From NCBI GenBank assembly GCA_027451305.1, contig DAIDJQ010000051.1, positions 1 to 7,295 of the forward strand: a DNA stretch of 7,295 nucleotides, in the 5' to 3' direction. Within the stretch, counting starts at the first letter, position 1. Each line of letters opens with the position of its first letter. The DNA comes from Cellulomonas sp. GTDB lineage: Bacteria > Actinomycetota > Actinomycetes > Actinomycetales > Cellulomonadaceae. A program made the translations under genes and the position numbers. Below the pieces are notes generated by a model. It did no database searches. It was not told the origin of the DNA and was given only the letters and a program-made list of their open reading frames with translations. Positions 1-5,630 of this stretch are shown here, one piece after another.

Positions 1-882
1 GAGCGGCGTGAGCCCGTGGTCGGCGGCCCACTGCGCCGACCCGAGCAGCACCGTCGAGGCGCCGTCGGTCAGCGGGGTGGAGTTGCCGGCCGTCATGGTG
101 GCCGGCGTGCTCAGGTCGTGGCCGAACGTGGTGCGCAGCGCCGCGAGCTTCTCCGCCGAGGTGTCGGTGCGCAGGTTCCCGTCCCTGGTCAGCCCGCGGT
201 AGGAGGTGACCAGGTCGTCGAAGAACCCGGCGTCCCACGCCGCGGCGAGGTTCCGGTGGCTGGCCAGCGCGACCTCGTCCTGCGCCTCGCGGCCGATGCC
301 CCACTCGGCGGTGGTGAGCGCCTGCTGCTCGCCCATCGACAGACCGGTCCGGGGCTCGTCCACCCGCGGCGGGTTCGGGGTGAGGTCCTTCGGCCGCAGC
401 CGGGCGAGCACGGCCGCGCGCTGCCCGACGGTGCGGGCGCGGGAGAGGTCGAGGAGCGTGCGACGCAGGCGCTCGCTCACCGCGATCGGCGCGTCGGAGG
501 TGGAGTCGACGCCGCCTGCGATGCCGGACTCGAGCTGCCCGAGCCGGATCTTGTTGGCGAGCAGCAGCACGGCCTCGACGCCCGTCGCGCACGCCTCCTG
601 CAGGTCCACGGCCGGCGTGCGCGCGGAGAGCGCCGAGCCCAGCACCACCTCGCGGGTCAGGTTGAAGTCGCGGCTGTGCTTGAGCACGGCGCCGGCCGCC
701 ACCTGGCCGATCACCTCCCCCTGCAGCCCGTACCGGGCGACGAGCCCGTCGAGGGCGGCGGTGAGCATGTCCTGGTTGCTGGCGTGGGCGTAGGCGCCGC
801 CGGCACGGGCGAACGGGATCCGGTTGCCGCCGAGCACGTAGGCCGGGCGGGGTGCGGACGACGGGTCGGAGGTGCGGGCCAT
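1..882 (-). CDS. Acetyl-CoA C-acyltransferase (FadI/FadA2-type thiolase), C-terminus beyond the window
   Basis: This thiolase should cleave 3-ketoacyl-CoA with CoA to acetyl-CoA and a shortened acyl-CoA, the last step of cytoplasmic beta-oxidation. The 294 codons present begin MARTSDPSSAPRPAYVLGGN; RIPFARAGGAYAHASNQDML follows directly and is characteristic of the actinobacterial FadA2/FadI group. The nucleophilic cysteine is C98 in DLQEACATGVEA. GGVDSTSDAP, TGLSMGEQQA and NSTPLTDGAS are further thiolase landmarks. The second active-site segments (GHP and CxGGG motifs) lie past the left edge, so integrity cannot be judged; family length is about 430 residues. The ATG is chosen because GAGAGGA lies 8 nt upstream on this strand. 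It diverges from the tetR/acyl-CoA oxidase pair across a shared palindrome, so joint control is likely. A 3-hydroxyacyl-CoA dehydrogenase often follows such genes but is outside the window. A biosynthetic acetoacetyl-CoA thiolase is less likely given this context. Confidence 0.93.
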   Translation of the reverse strand, partial: MARTSDPSSAPRPAYVLGGNRIPFARAGGAYAHASNQDMLTAALDGLVARYGLQGEVIGQVAAGAVLKHSRDFNLTREVVLGSALSARTPAVDLQEACATGVEAVLLLANKIRLGQLESGIAGGVDSTSDAPIAVSERLRRTLLDLSRARTVGQRAAVLARLRPKDLTPNPPRVDEPRTGLSMGEQQALTTAEWGIGREAQDEVALASHRNLAAAWDAGFFDDLVTSYRGLTRDGNLRTDTSAEKLAALRTTFGHDLSTPATMTAGNSTPLTDGASTVLLGSAQWAADHGLTPL

Positions 883-890
883 GGGAGAAG

Positions 891-897
891 TCCTCTC
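891..897 (-). promoter_or_regulatory. Ribosome binding site of the thiolase gene
   Basis: On the minus strand GAGAGGA ends 8 nt before the ATG at 882. It is the best Shine-Dalgarno match near this start and fixes the thiolase N-terminus. Confidence 0.75.
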
Positions 898-1013
898 GCA
901 TCGTCACTGATGGGCCTGCTGGGTTGTCCAACTCGGGGGCTGAACGGCTGAGGCTGTCGAGCGTTGCGGGCGTCACGGGATCGCGGGGACCTACGTCCCT
1001 TGGATCTGTCCGG

Positions 1014-1040
1014 AACTGATGGTACCTGATACCGTCGGTT
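1014..1040. promoter_or_regulatory. Imperfect 27-bp palindrome, probable TetR operator with divergent -10 elements
   Basis: The left arm AACTGATGGTACC and the right arm GATACCGTCGGTT flank a single T at 1027. The reverse complement of the right arm is AACCGACGGTATC, so 10 of 13 positions pair, and each mismatch is a C/T difference. It lies in the divergent gap between the thiolase and the TetR gene, where a TetR dimer is expected to bind. Each arm also contains a TANNNT -10-like hexamer pointing outward: TACCGT at 1030-1035 on plus and TACCAT at 1024-1019 on minus. The plus element sits 7 nt before the GTG at 1043. The minus element has CTCACG 17 bp upstream as a weak -35. The symmetry is seen directly; operator and promoter roles are inferred. 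Confidence 0.65.
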
Positions 1041-1042
1041 TC

Positions 1043-1894
1043 GTGAGGGGTCAGGAAGGCGAGGAACCGGCTCGTTCGACGACGACGGGCCTGCCGACGA
1101 CGACGGGCCGCGCGCCCGCCGTCCCGGGCCGCGCGCCGACGGCAGCACCCGCGCCCGCCCTGCCGGACCCGCCCGACGGCCGCACCACCCGCTGGGCCGA
1201 CCACCGTGAGGCTCGCCGTGCCGAGCTGGTGCAGACGGCCCGGCGCACGGTGCACCACGACGGCCCGGACATCTCGATGGACGAGATCGCGGCGGCCGCC
1301 GGCACGTCCAAGTCGATCGTCTACCGGTACTTCGCCGACAAGACCGCGCTGCAGGTGGCCGTCGCGGAGCTCGTCGTGCGGGACATCCGCGACGCGCTCG
1401 CGAGCGCGCTCGCCGCCCACGGCACCCCGCGCGAGGCGGTGCGGGCCATGGTGGACGTGTACCTGGCGATGATCGAGTCGTCGCCGTCGGTGTACGCGTT
1501 CGTCACCCGCGACGGATCCGTGGAGCACTTCCTGGACCAGGTGACCGCCCTGGTCGCAGCCCCGTTCGCGCACGAGGTCGCGGACCGTGCCGACGGGGGT
1601 CCGGACGCCGCCGCACCGCTCGCGGCCGCCTGGGCAGCCGGTGCCGTCGGCTTCGTCCGGGGCGCGGGGGAGTGGTGGCTCGCGCACCGCGGGGACCCGG
1701 CCGCACCGAGCCGCGTCGACCTCGCAGGCCGGGTCTCGTCGTGGCTGTGGGCGGGTCCGGTCGGGCTGCTGGCCCGACGCCAGACGGAGCCCCCACCGCC
1801 TGCCGCCCCGGCGTCCGCGCCCGCGCCCGACCCCGCCGGCCCCCGCCCGCACCCCGCAGGCTCCCCGCCTTCGACGATGAAGGAGACACCGTGA
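1043..1894 (+). CDS. TetR-family transcriptional regulator of the beta-oxidation genes
   Basis: The 283-residue product has a TetR DNA-binding domain at about residues 50-105: TRWADHREARRAELVQTARR, then a helix-turn-helix with ISMDEIAAAAGTSKSIVYRY and FADKTAL. An all-helical ligand/dimer domain follows to about residue 245, including AAWAAGAVGFVRGAGEWWLA. The ligand is probably an acyl-CoA or free fatty acid, inferred only from the neighbouring thiolase and oxidase. Both ends are odd. Residues 1-48 are Thr/Pro/Ala-rich and encoded by short DNA repeats, and the last ~40 are Pro-rich (EPPPPAAPASAPAPDPAG), making it longer than the usual ~200-residue TetR protein. GTG at 1043 is preferred over the in-frame ATG at 1019 because the latter lies inside the palindrome. 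Neither has a Shine-Dalgarno site, and 1043 fits leaderless translation. No other in-frame ATG or GTG precedes the DNA-binding domain. The stop overlaps the oxidase start by 4 nt (GTGA). Confidence 0.88.
   Translation: MRGQEGEEPARSTTTGLPTTTGRAPAVPGRAPTAAPAPALPDPPDGRTTRWADHREARRAELVQTARRTVHHDGPDISMDEIAAAAGTSKSIVYRYFADKTALQVAVAELVVRDIRDALASALAAHGTPREAVRAMVDVYLAMIESSPSVYAFVTRDGSVEHFLDQVTALVAAPFAHEVADRADGGPDAAAPLAAAWAAGAVGFVRGAGEWWLAHRGDPAAPSRVDLAGRVSSWLWAGPVGLLARRQTEPPPPAAPASAPAPDPAGPRPHPAGSPPSTMKETP
1077..1137 (+). repeat. Short direct repeats inside the 5' end of the TetR gene
   Basis: The 14-mer CGACGACGACGGGC occurs at 1077-1090 and again at 1095-1108, encoding two TTTG blocks. The 12-mer GGGCCGCGCGCC occurs at 1105-1116 and 1126-1137, encoding two GRAP blocks. 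The repeats explain the low-complexity N-terminal tail and suggest growth by slippage or tandem duplication. They could vary in number between strains. Confidence 0.7.
1880..1885 (+). promoter_or_regulatory. Ribosome binding site of the acyl-CoA oxidase gene
   Basis: AAGGAG lies inside the end of the TetR gene, 5 nt before the GTG at 1891. It fixes the oxidase start and rules out the longer open frame reaching back to 1672, whose extra part only shadows the TetR gene. Confidence 0.85.
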
Positions 1895-3951
1895 CCGCCA
1901 CCGCCGAACGTCCGGCCGTCGTTCGTTCCGCGACGCCGCAGGTCGACGTGCCCGCCCTCGAGCAGCACCTGCTCGGCCGCTACGCCGACCTGCGCCGCAG
2001 CGCGCGCGCCGTCGTCGCCGACCCCGACTTCCAGAAGATCGAGGGCCAGCCGTACGCCGAGCACCGCGAGCGCGTGCTGGGCCAGCTGCGCCGCCTGGTG
2101 GCCGAGCACGACGTGCTGCGCGCGTTCCCCGCGGCGCTCGGCGGGGCGGACGACCACGGCGGCAGCCTCGCGCGGTTCGAGGAGCTGGTGGCCGGCGACC
2201 CGAGCCTGCAGATCAAGGCCGGGGTGCAGTGGGGGCTGTTCGCCTCGGCGATCCTGCACCTCGGCACCGCCGACCACCACGCCCGGCTGCTCCCGGCCGC
2301 GATGTCGCTCGAGGTCCCGGGCGCCTTCGCGATGACGGAGACGGGCCACGGCTCCGACGTCGCGTCGATCGGCACCACGGCCGAGTACGACGCGGCGACG
2401 CAGGAGTTCGTCGTCCACACGCCGTTCCGTGCCGCGTGGAAGGACTACCTCGGCAACGCCGCCACGCACGGCCTGGCGGCCGTGGTGTTCGCGCAGCTGA
2501 TCACGGCGGCGCCGGGCGGCCCGCGGGTCAACCACGGCGTGCACGCGTTCTACGTCCCGATCCGCGACGCGGCCACCGGCGAGCTCCTGCCCGGCGTCGG
2601 CGGCGAGGACGACGGCTTCAAGGGCGGCCTGAACGGCATCGACAACGGGCGGCTGCACTTCGACCACGTCCGGGTCCCACGTCGCGACCTGCTCAACCGG
2701 TACGGCGACGTCGCCCCGGACGGCACCTACACCTCCCCGATCGAGAACCCCGGCCGCCGGTTCTTCACCATGCTGGGCACGCTCGTCCAGGGCCGCGTCT
2801 CCCTGGACGGCGCCGCCGCCAACGCGAGCAAGATCGCGCTGGCCATCGCCGTCACCTACGCCGACCAGCGCCGCCAGTTCGCCGGGGCGGGCGACGAGGA
2901 GGTCGTCCTGCTCGACCACGGCGAGCACCGGCGCCGGTTGCTGCCCCTGGTGGCGGAGGCGTACGCGGCCACCTACGCGCACGAGGAGCTGCTCGAGGCG
3001 TTCGACGGGGTGTTCTCCGGCCGGGGCGACACCCCGGCGGCCCGCCAGGACCTGGAGACCCTCGCCGCCACCTTGAAGCCCACCTCCACGTGGGCGGCGC
3101 TGCGGACCGTCCAGACGTGCCGCGAGGCCTGCGGCGGTGCCGGCTTCCTCGCCGAGAACCGTCTCGTCGGTCTGCACCAGGACCTCGACGTCTACGTCAC
3201 GTTCGAGGGCGACAACACCGTGCTGTACCAGCTGGTGGCCAAGCGGCTGCTCGGCGACCACGTCAAGGGCCTCACGCTGCACTCGGCCGGTGACATGGCG
3301 CGCCTGGTCGCCGAGCGCGCTGCGGACGCGGCCCTGCACCGCACCCCGCTCGTCCGTGCCGTGCAGACCATCGCCGACGTGGGCGACGCCCGCCGCTCGG
3401 TGGGTCAGCTGCGCGACGAGTCCACCCAGCGCCAGCTGCTCACGGACCGCGTGGAGACGATGGTCGCGGAGGCCGCCGCAGCCCTCGCGCCGGCCCGCAC
3501 GCTGCCGCCCGCCGCCGCCGCGGCCCTGCTCGACGCCCACCAGCACGAGCTGATCGAGGCGGCCCGCGCCCACGCCGAGCGCGTGCAGTGGGAGGCGTTC
3601 ACCCGGGCGCTGGCCACCGTCGAGGACCCCGGCACCCGCCGGGTGCTGACGTGGGTGCGGGACCTGTTCGGGCTCACGCTGGTCGAGCGGCACCTCGCCT
3701 GGTACCTGATCCACGGGCGGCTGTCCGCGGGGCGGGCCCGGACGGTCTCGTCGTACATCGACCGGCTGCTGGTGCGGCTGCGCCCGCACGCGCAGGACCT
3801 GGTGGACGCATTCGGCTACGGACCCGAGCACCTGCGGGCAGCGATCGCCTCCGGCGCCGAGCAGGTGCGCCAGGACGAGGCCCGGGCGTGGGGCCGGGCG
3901 GAGCGTGCGTCAGGTCGAGCCGCCGTGCCGGAGCGGCACGTGCGGGGCTGA
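1891..3951 (+). CDS. Acyl-CoA oxidase (peroxisomal ACOX-like flavoprotein)
   Basis: The product should oxidise acyl-CoA to trans-2-enoyl-CoA with FAD, passing electrons to O2 and making H2O2, unlike ETF-linked dehydrogenases. It is 686 residues, matching the ACOX family and far longer than the ~380-residue acyl-CoA dehydrogenases. Domain order: helical N-terminus (about 20-140), flavin/substrate middle domain with FAMTETGHGSDV (MTETG at 148-152) and AAWKDYLGNAATHG (about 181-194), FAD-binding helical domain, then the ACOX C-terminal domain (about 480-650). CREACGGAGF (410-419) and YVTFEGDNTVLYQLVAKRLL are ACOX hallmarks. E439 in TFEGDNTVL aligns with the catalytic glutamate of peroxisomal oxidases. 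The start is the GTG overlapping the TetR stop, with AAGGAG 5 nt upstream, implying translational coupling and shared control by that regulator. No signal peptide or peroxisomal-type targeting end is expected or seen. O2 as acceptor is inferred from family; chain-length preference cannot be read. Confidence 0.92.
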   Translation: MTATAERPAVVRSATPQVDVPALEQHLLGRYADLRRSARAVVADPDFQKIEGQPYAEHRERVLGQLRRLVAEHDVLRAFPAALGGADDHGGSLARFEELVAGDPSLQIKAGVQWGLFASAILHLGTADHHARLLPAAMSLEVPGAFAMTETGHGSDVASIGTTAEYDAATQEFVVHTPFRAAWKDYLGNAATHGLAAVVFAQLITAAPGGPRVNHGVHAFYVPIRDAATGELLPGVGGEDDGFKGGLNGIDNGRLHFDHVRVPRRDLLNRYGDVAPDGTYTSPIENPGRRFFTMLGTLVQGRVSLDGAAANASKIALAIAVTYADQRRQFAGAGDEEVVLLDHGEHRRRLLPLVAEAYAATYAHEELLEAFDGVFSGRGDTPAARQDLETLAATLKPTSTWAALRTVQTCREACGGAGFLAENRLVGLHQDLDVYVTFEGDNTVLYQLVAKRLLGDHVKGLTLHSAGDMARLVAERAADAALHRTPLVRAVQTIADVGDARRSVGQLRDESTQRQLLTDRVETMVAEAAAALAPARTLPPAAAAALLDAHQHELIEAARAHAERVQWEAFTRALATVEDPGTRRVLTWVRDLFGLTLVERHLAWYLIHGRLSAGRARTVSSYIDRLLVRLRPHAQDLVDAFGYGPEHLRAAIASGAEQVRQDEARAWGRAERASGRAAVPERHVRG
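3924..3940 (+). terminator. Perfect 7-bp hairpin at the 3' end of the acyl-CoA oxidase gene
   Basis: CGTGCCG and CGGCACG flank a GAG loop, ending 8 nt before the TGA at 3949. There is no following T-run, so intrinsic termination is uncertain. It could stabilise or end the tetR-oxidase transcript before the sugar isomerase region. Confidence 0.3.
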
Positions 3952-4032
3952 GGTCGGCTCAGCCGGCTGTCGGGGTGGCTGCCGGCGTCGACACGTCGGC
4001 CTGCCTCCGGACCCGCTGCGCGGTCCCACGCC
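3952..4032. other. Short stretch with no recognisable gene, left side of the lacI remnant junction
   Basis: After the oxidase TGA, 81 bases carry no start with a ribosome site and no homology I can recognise in any of three plus frames. The frame that later encodes the LacI remnant stays open back to the oxidase stop (ending PASGPAARSHAPTAVVYDND), but its first ~20 codons do not resemble a LacI core. The deletion breakpoint that removed most of the repressor therefore lies here or just before 4033. Confidence 0.5.
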
Positions 4033-4338
4033 CCCACCGCGGTGGTGTACGACAATGACGTGATGGCAGCCGCCGGGCTCGCCGTCGCCGCCGAGGAGGG
4101 TGTGCCGGTGCCCGAGCAGCTGTCGGTCGTCGCGTGGGACGGGTCCCCGCTGAGCCGGCTCGCGAGCCCTCCCCTCTCCGTGGTCGCCAGCGACGTGCAC
4201 GCCCTCGGCGCGCCGGCCGGCGAGCGCGTCCTCGCGGCCGTCGCCCCGGCCGCCACCCTGCACGCCCAGCCGCCCCGGCTGACGCTGCGCGGCACCACCG
4301 CCGCGCACCTTTCCCGACACACCTCTGGAGTGAGCTGA
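4033..4338 (+). pseudogene. LacI-family repressor remnant, C-terminal ~100 residues only
   Basis: The frame reads PTAVVYDNDVMAAAGLAVAA, then EEGVPVPEQLSVVAWDGSPL, then SRLASPPLSVVASDVHALGA. This is the standard end of a LacI/GalR sugar-binding domain: the D-x-x-A-G helix, the VPE-SVV-WD segment and the following strand. A complete family member has about 340 residues with an N-terminal helix-turn-helix; here some 240 residues including all DNA-binding sequence are missing, and the intact acyl-CoA oxidase gene lies immediately upstream. The remnant cannot act as a repressor. Possible starts are GTG 4042 or ATG 4063, neither with a clear ribosome site. Its TGA ends 2 nt before the isomerase ATG, the spacing expected of an original lacI-isomerase operon. 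I infer a deletion that fused a sugar locus to the fatty-acid module. Translation as a small orphan domain is possible but unsupported. Confidence 0.82.
4327..4330 (+). promoter_or_regulatory. Weak ribosome binding site of the isomerase gene
   Basis: GGAG lies 10 nt before the ATG at 4341, inside the end of the LacI remnant frame. The spacing is slightly long, so coupling to translation of the remnant may matter for expression. Confidence 0.45.
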
Positions 4339-4340
4339 CG

Positions 4341-5561
4341 ATGCGGGCCTGGCCCTCCGTCCCGAGCCACCTCGCGTGGCTGGACCGGCACCTGAACTCC
4401 CTGCTGGCCTTCGGCCGGCGTACCCCGGCCCCGGGCGGCGGCGCCGCCTGGCTGGACGACGACGGCACCCCGCTGCCCGCTCAGGGGGTGCAGACGTGGA
4501 TCACCTGCCGCACGGTGCACGTGTACTCCCTCGGCGCGCTGCTCGGCATCCCGGGCAGCCGGCCGATCGCCGAGGCGGCGCTCGCGGGCCTGACCGGTCC
4601 GCTGCGGGACGCCGAGCACGGCGGTTGGTACCCGGGCGTCGGTGCCGACGGCACCCCCGACCCGGACAAGACGGCGTACGCCCACGCGTTCGTGGTGCTC
4701 GCCGCCTCGTCGGCCACCGTCGCCGGCCTGGCCGGTGCCCGTGAGCTGCTGACCGATGCGCTGGCCACCTACGAGCGCTGGTTCTGGGACGAGGCTGCCG
4801 GCAAGGCCGTGGACACGTGGGACACCGCGTTCACCACGCTCGACCCGTACCGCGGCATCAACGCGAACATGCACACCGTCGAGGCGTTCCTGGCCGCGGC
4901 CGACGTCACGGGCGACCGCGTCTGGCTGGACCGCGCGGCCCGGATCGGCGCCTTCGCGGCCGGCGCGGCGAAGGCCAACGGCTGGCGCCTGCCCGAGCAC
5001 TTCGACGAGGCGTGGACCGCCCAGCCGGAGTTCAACGACGACCAGCGCGACGACAAGTTCAAGCCGTACGGCGCAACGGTGGGCCACGGTCTGGAGTGGG
5101 CGCGGCTGCTGCTGCACCTCGAGGCGGCCGGCGCCACCGGTGCCGACTGGCTCGAGGCGGCCCGCGCGCTGTTCGACCGCGCGGTCGCCGACGGCTGGGC
5201 CGCGGACGGTGCCGACGGGTTCGTCTACACCACCGACTGGTCCGGCGCCCCCGTGGTGCACGACCGGATGCACTGGGTGGCGGCCGAGGGCATCGGCGCC
5301 GCCGCGGCGCTGCACCAGCGCACCGGCGACGAGGTGTACGCCCGGCGCTACGCCCAGTGGTGGGACTACGTGGACCGGTACGTGATCGACCACGAGAACG
5401 GGTCGTGGTTCCACCAGCTCGACGTGCAGAACCGCCCCGCCGGCACCGTCTGGCCGGGCAAGGCGGACCTGTACCACGCGGCGCAGTGCACGCTCATCCC
5501 GCGCCTGCCGCTCGCGCCCTCGCTGGCCACCGCCGTGGCGCAGGGGCTGGTCCGCTCCTGA
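4341..5561 (+). CDS. AGE-family sugar isomerase/epimerase (mannose isomerase/YihS-like)
   Basis: The 406-residue product has the length and repeated helical pattern of the (alpha/alpha)6-barrel N-acylglucosamine 2-epimerase superfamily. Residues matching the YihS/mannose isomerase active site are visible: R57 and H60 in TCRTVHVYSLG, H178 in GINANMHTVEAF, H249 and E252 in ATVGHGLEWARLL, and H379 in GKADLYHAAQ. HDRMHWVAAEGIGAA is another family segment. The histidine pair is what aldose-ketose isomerases of this family use for proton transfer, so interconversion of an aldose such as mannose with its ketose in the cytoplasm is the likeliest reaction. A 2-epimerase or sulfoquinovose isomerase cannot be excluded. 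The ATG lies 2 nt after the LacI remnant stop, suggesting former control by that repressor. No signal peptide is seen. With the local regulator broken and no sugar transporter or kinase in view, substrate and regulation stay open. Confidence 0.85.
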   Translation: MRAWPSVPSHLAWLDRHLNSLLAFGRRTPAPGGGAAWLDDDGTPLPAQGVQTWITCRTVHVYSLGALLGIPGSRPIAEAALAGLTGPLRDAEHGGWYPGVGADGTPDPDKTAYAHAFVVLAASSATVAGLAGARELLTDALATYERWFWDEAAGKAVDTWDTAFTTLDPYRGINANMHTVEAFLAAADVTGDRVWLDRAARIGAFAAGAAKANGWRLPEHFDEAWTAQPEFNDDQRDDKFKPYGATVGHGLEWARLLLHLEAAGATGADWLEAARALFDRAVADGWAADGADGFVYTTDWSGAPVVHDRMHWVAAEGIGAAAALHQRTGDEVYARRYAQWWDYVDRYVIDHENGSWFHQLDVQNRPAGTVWPGKADLYHAAQCTLIPRLPLAPSLATAVAQGLVRS

Positions 5562-5580
5562 CGTCGGCGTGACGCGCGCC

Positions 5581-5612
5581 CCGGGTGCGGCGGGACGTCC
5601 TGCCGCACCCGG
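5581..5612 (+). terminator. Strong hairpin after the isomerase gene, probable terminator
   Basis: CCGGGTGCGGC (5581-5591) pairs perfectly with GCCGCACCCGG (5602-5612). In RNA the stem extends inward by a G-U pair and two G-C pairs around an ACGT loop. It begins 19 nt after the isomerase stop. No T-tract follows, which is usual for actinobacterial hairpin terminators. Termination is inferred from structure and position between convergent genes. Confidence 0.6.
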
Positions 5613-5630
5613 TGCGCATCAGCACCGGGT
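5607..5630 (-). terminator. Second hairpin overlapping the first, at the end of the rhomboid gene
   Basis: ACCCGGTGC (5607-5615) pairs perfectly with GCACCGGGT (5622-5630) around a GCATCA loop. It touches the last base of the rhomboid stop codon and shares 5607-5612 with the right arm of the neighbouring hairpin, so only one can form in a given transcript. For the minus-strand transcript this one forms first and is the likely rhomboid terminator. Confidence 0.5.

Noticed and set aside
16..951. Long plus-strand open frame opposite the thiolase gene
   Set aside because: It is the antisense shadow of a clear thiolase. It has an Arg/Gly/Val-rich composition without any domain and no ribosome binding site.
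1019..1042. ATG at 1019 as start of the TetR gene
   Set aside because: It lies inside the palindrome and predicted -10 region and has no ribosome binding site. GTG 1043 is the simpler choice, though not proven.
1672..1890. N-terminal extension of the acyl-CoA oxidase frame
   Set aside because: The stretch overlaps the TetR gene and has Pro/Arg-rich composition. A strong AAGGAG precedes GTG 1891, and oxidase homology begins only after that codon.
1321..3831. 836-codon minus-strand open frame opposite the TetR and acyl-CoA oxidase genes
   Set aside because: Long antisense frames arise automatically opposite genes with G/C in third positions. The translation is low-complexity (Val/Gly/Arg/His-rich) and lacks recognisable motifs.
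3952..4032. Possible attachment site or insertion-sequence scar at the lacI remnant junction
   Set aside because: I found no target-site duplication, terminal inverted repeats or tRNA fragment, so only a simple deletion is supported.
3816..5477. 553-codon minus-strand open frame opposite the isomerase and lacI remnant
   Set aside because: It is a shadow frame crossing several real gene boundaries, with biased composition and no domain.
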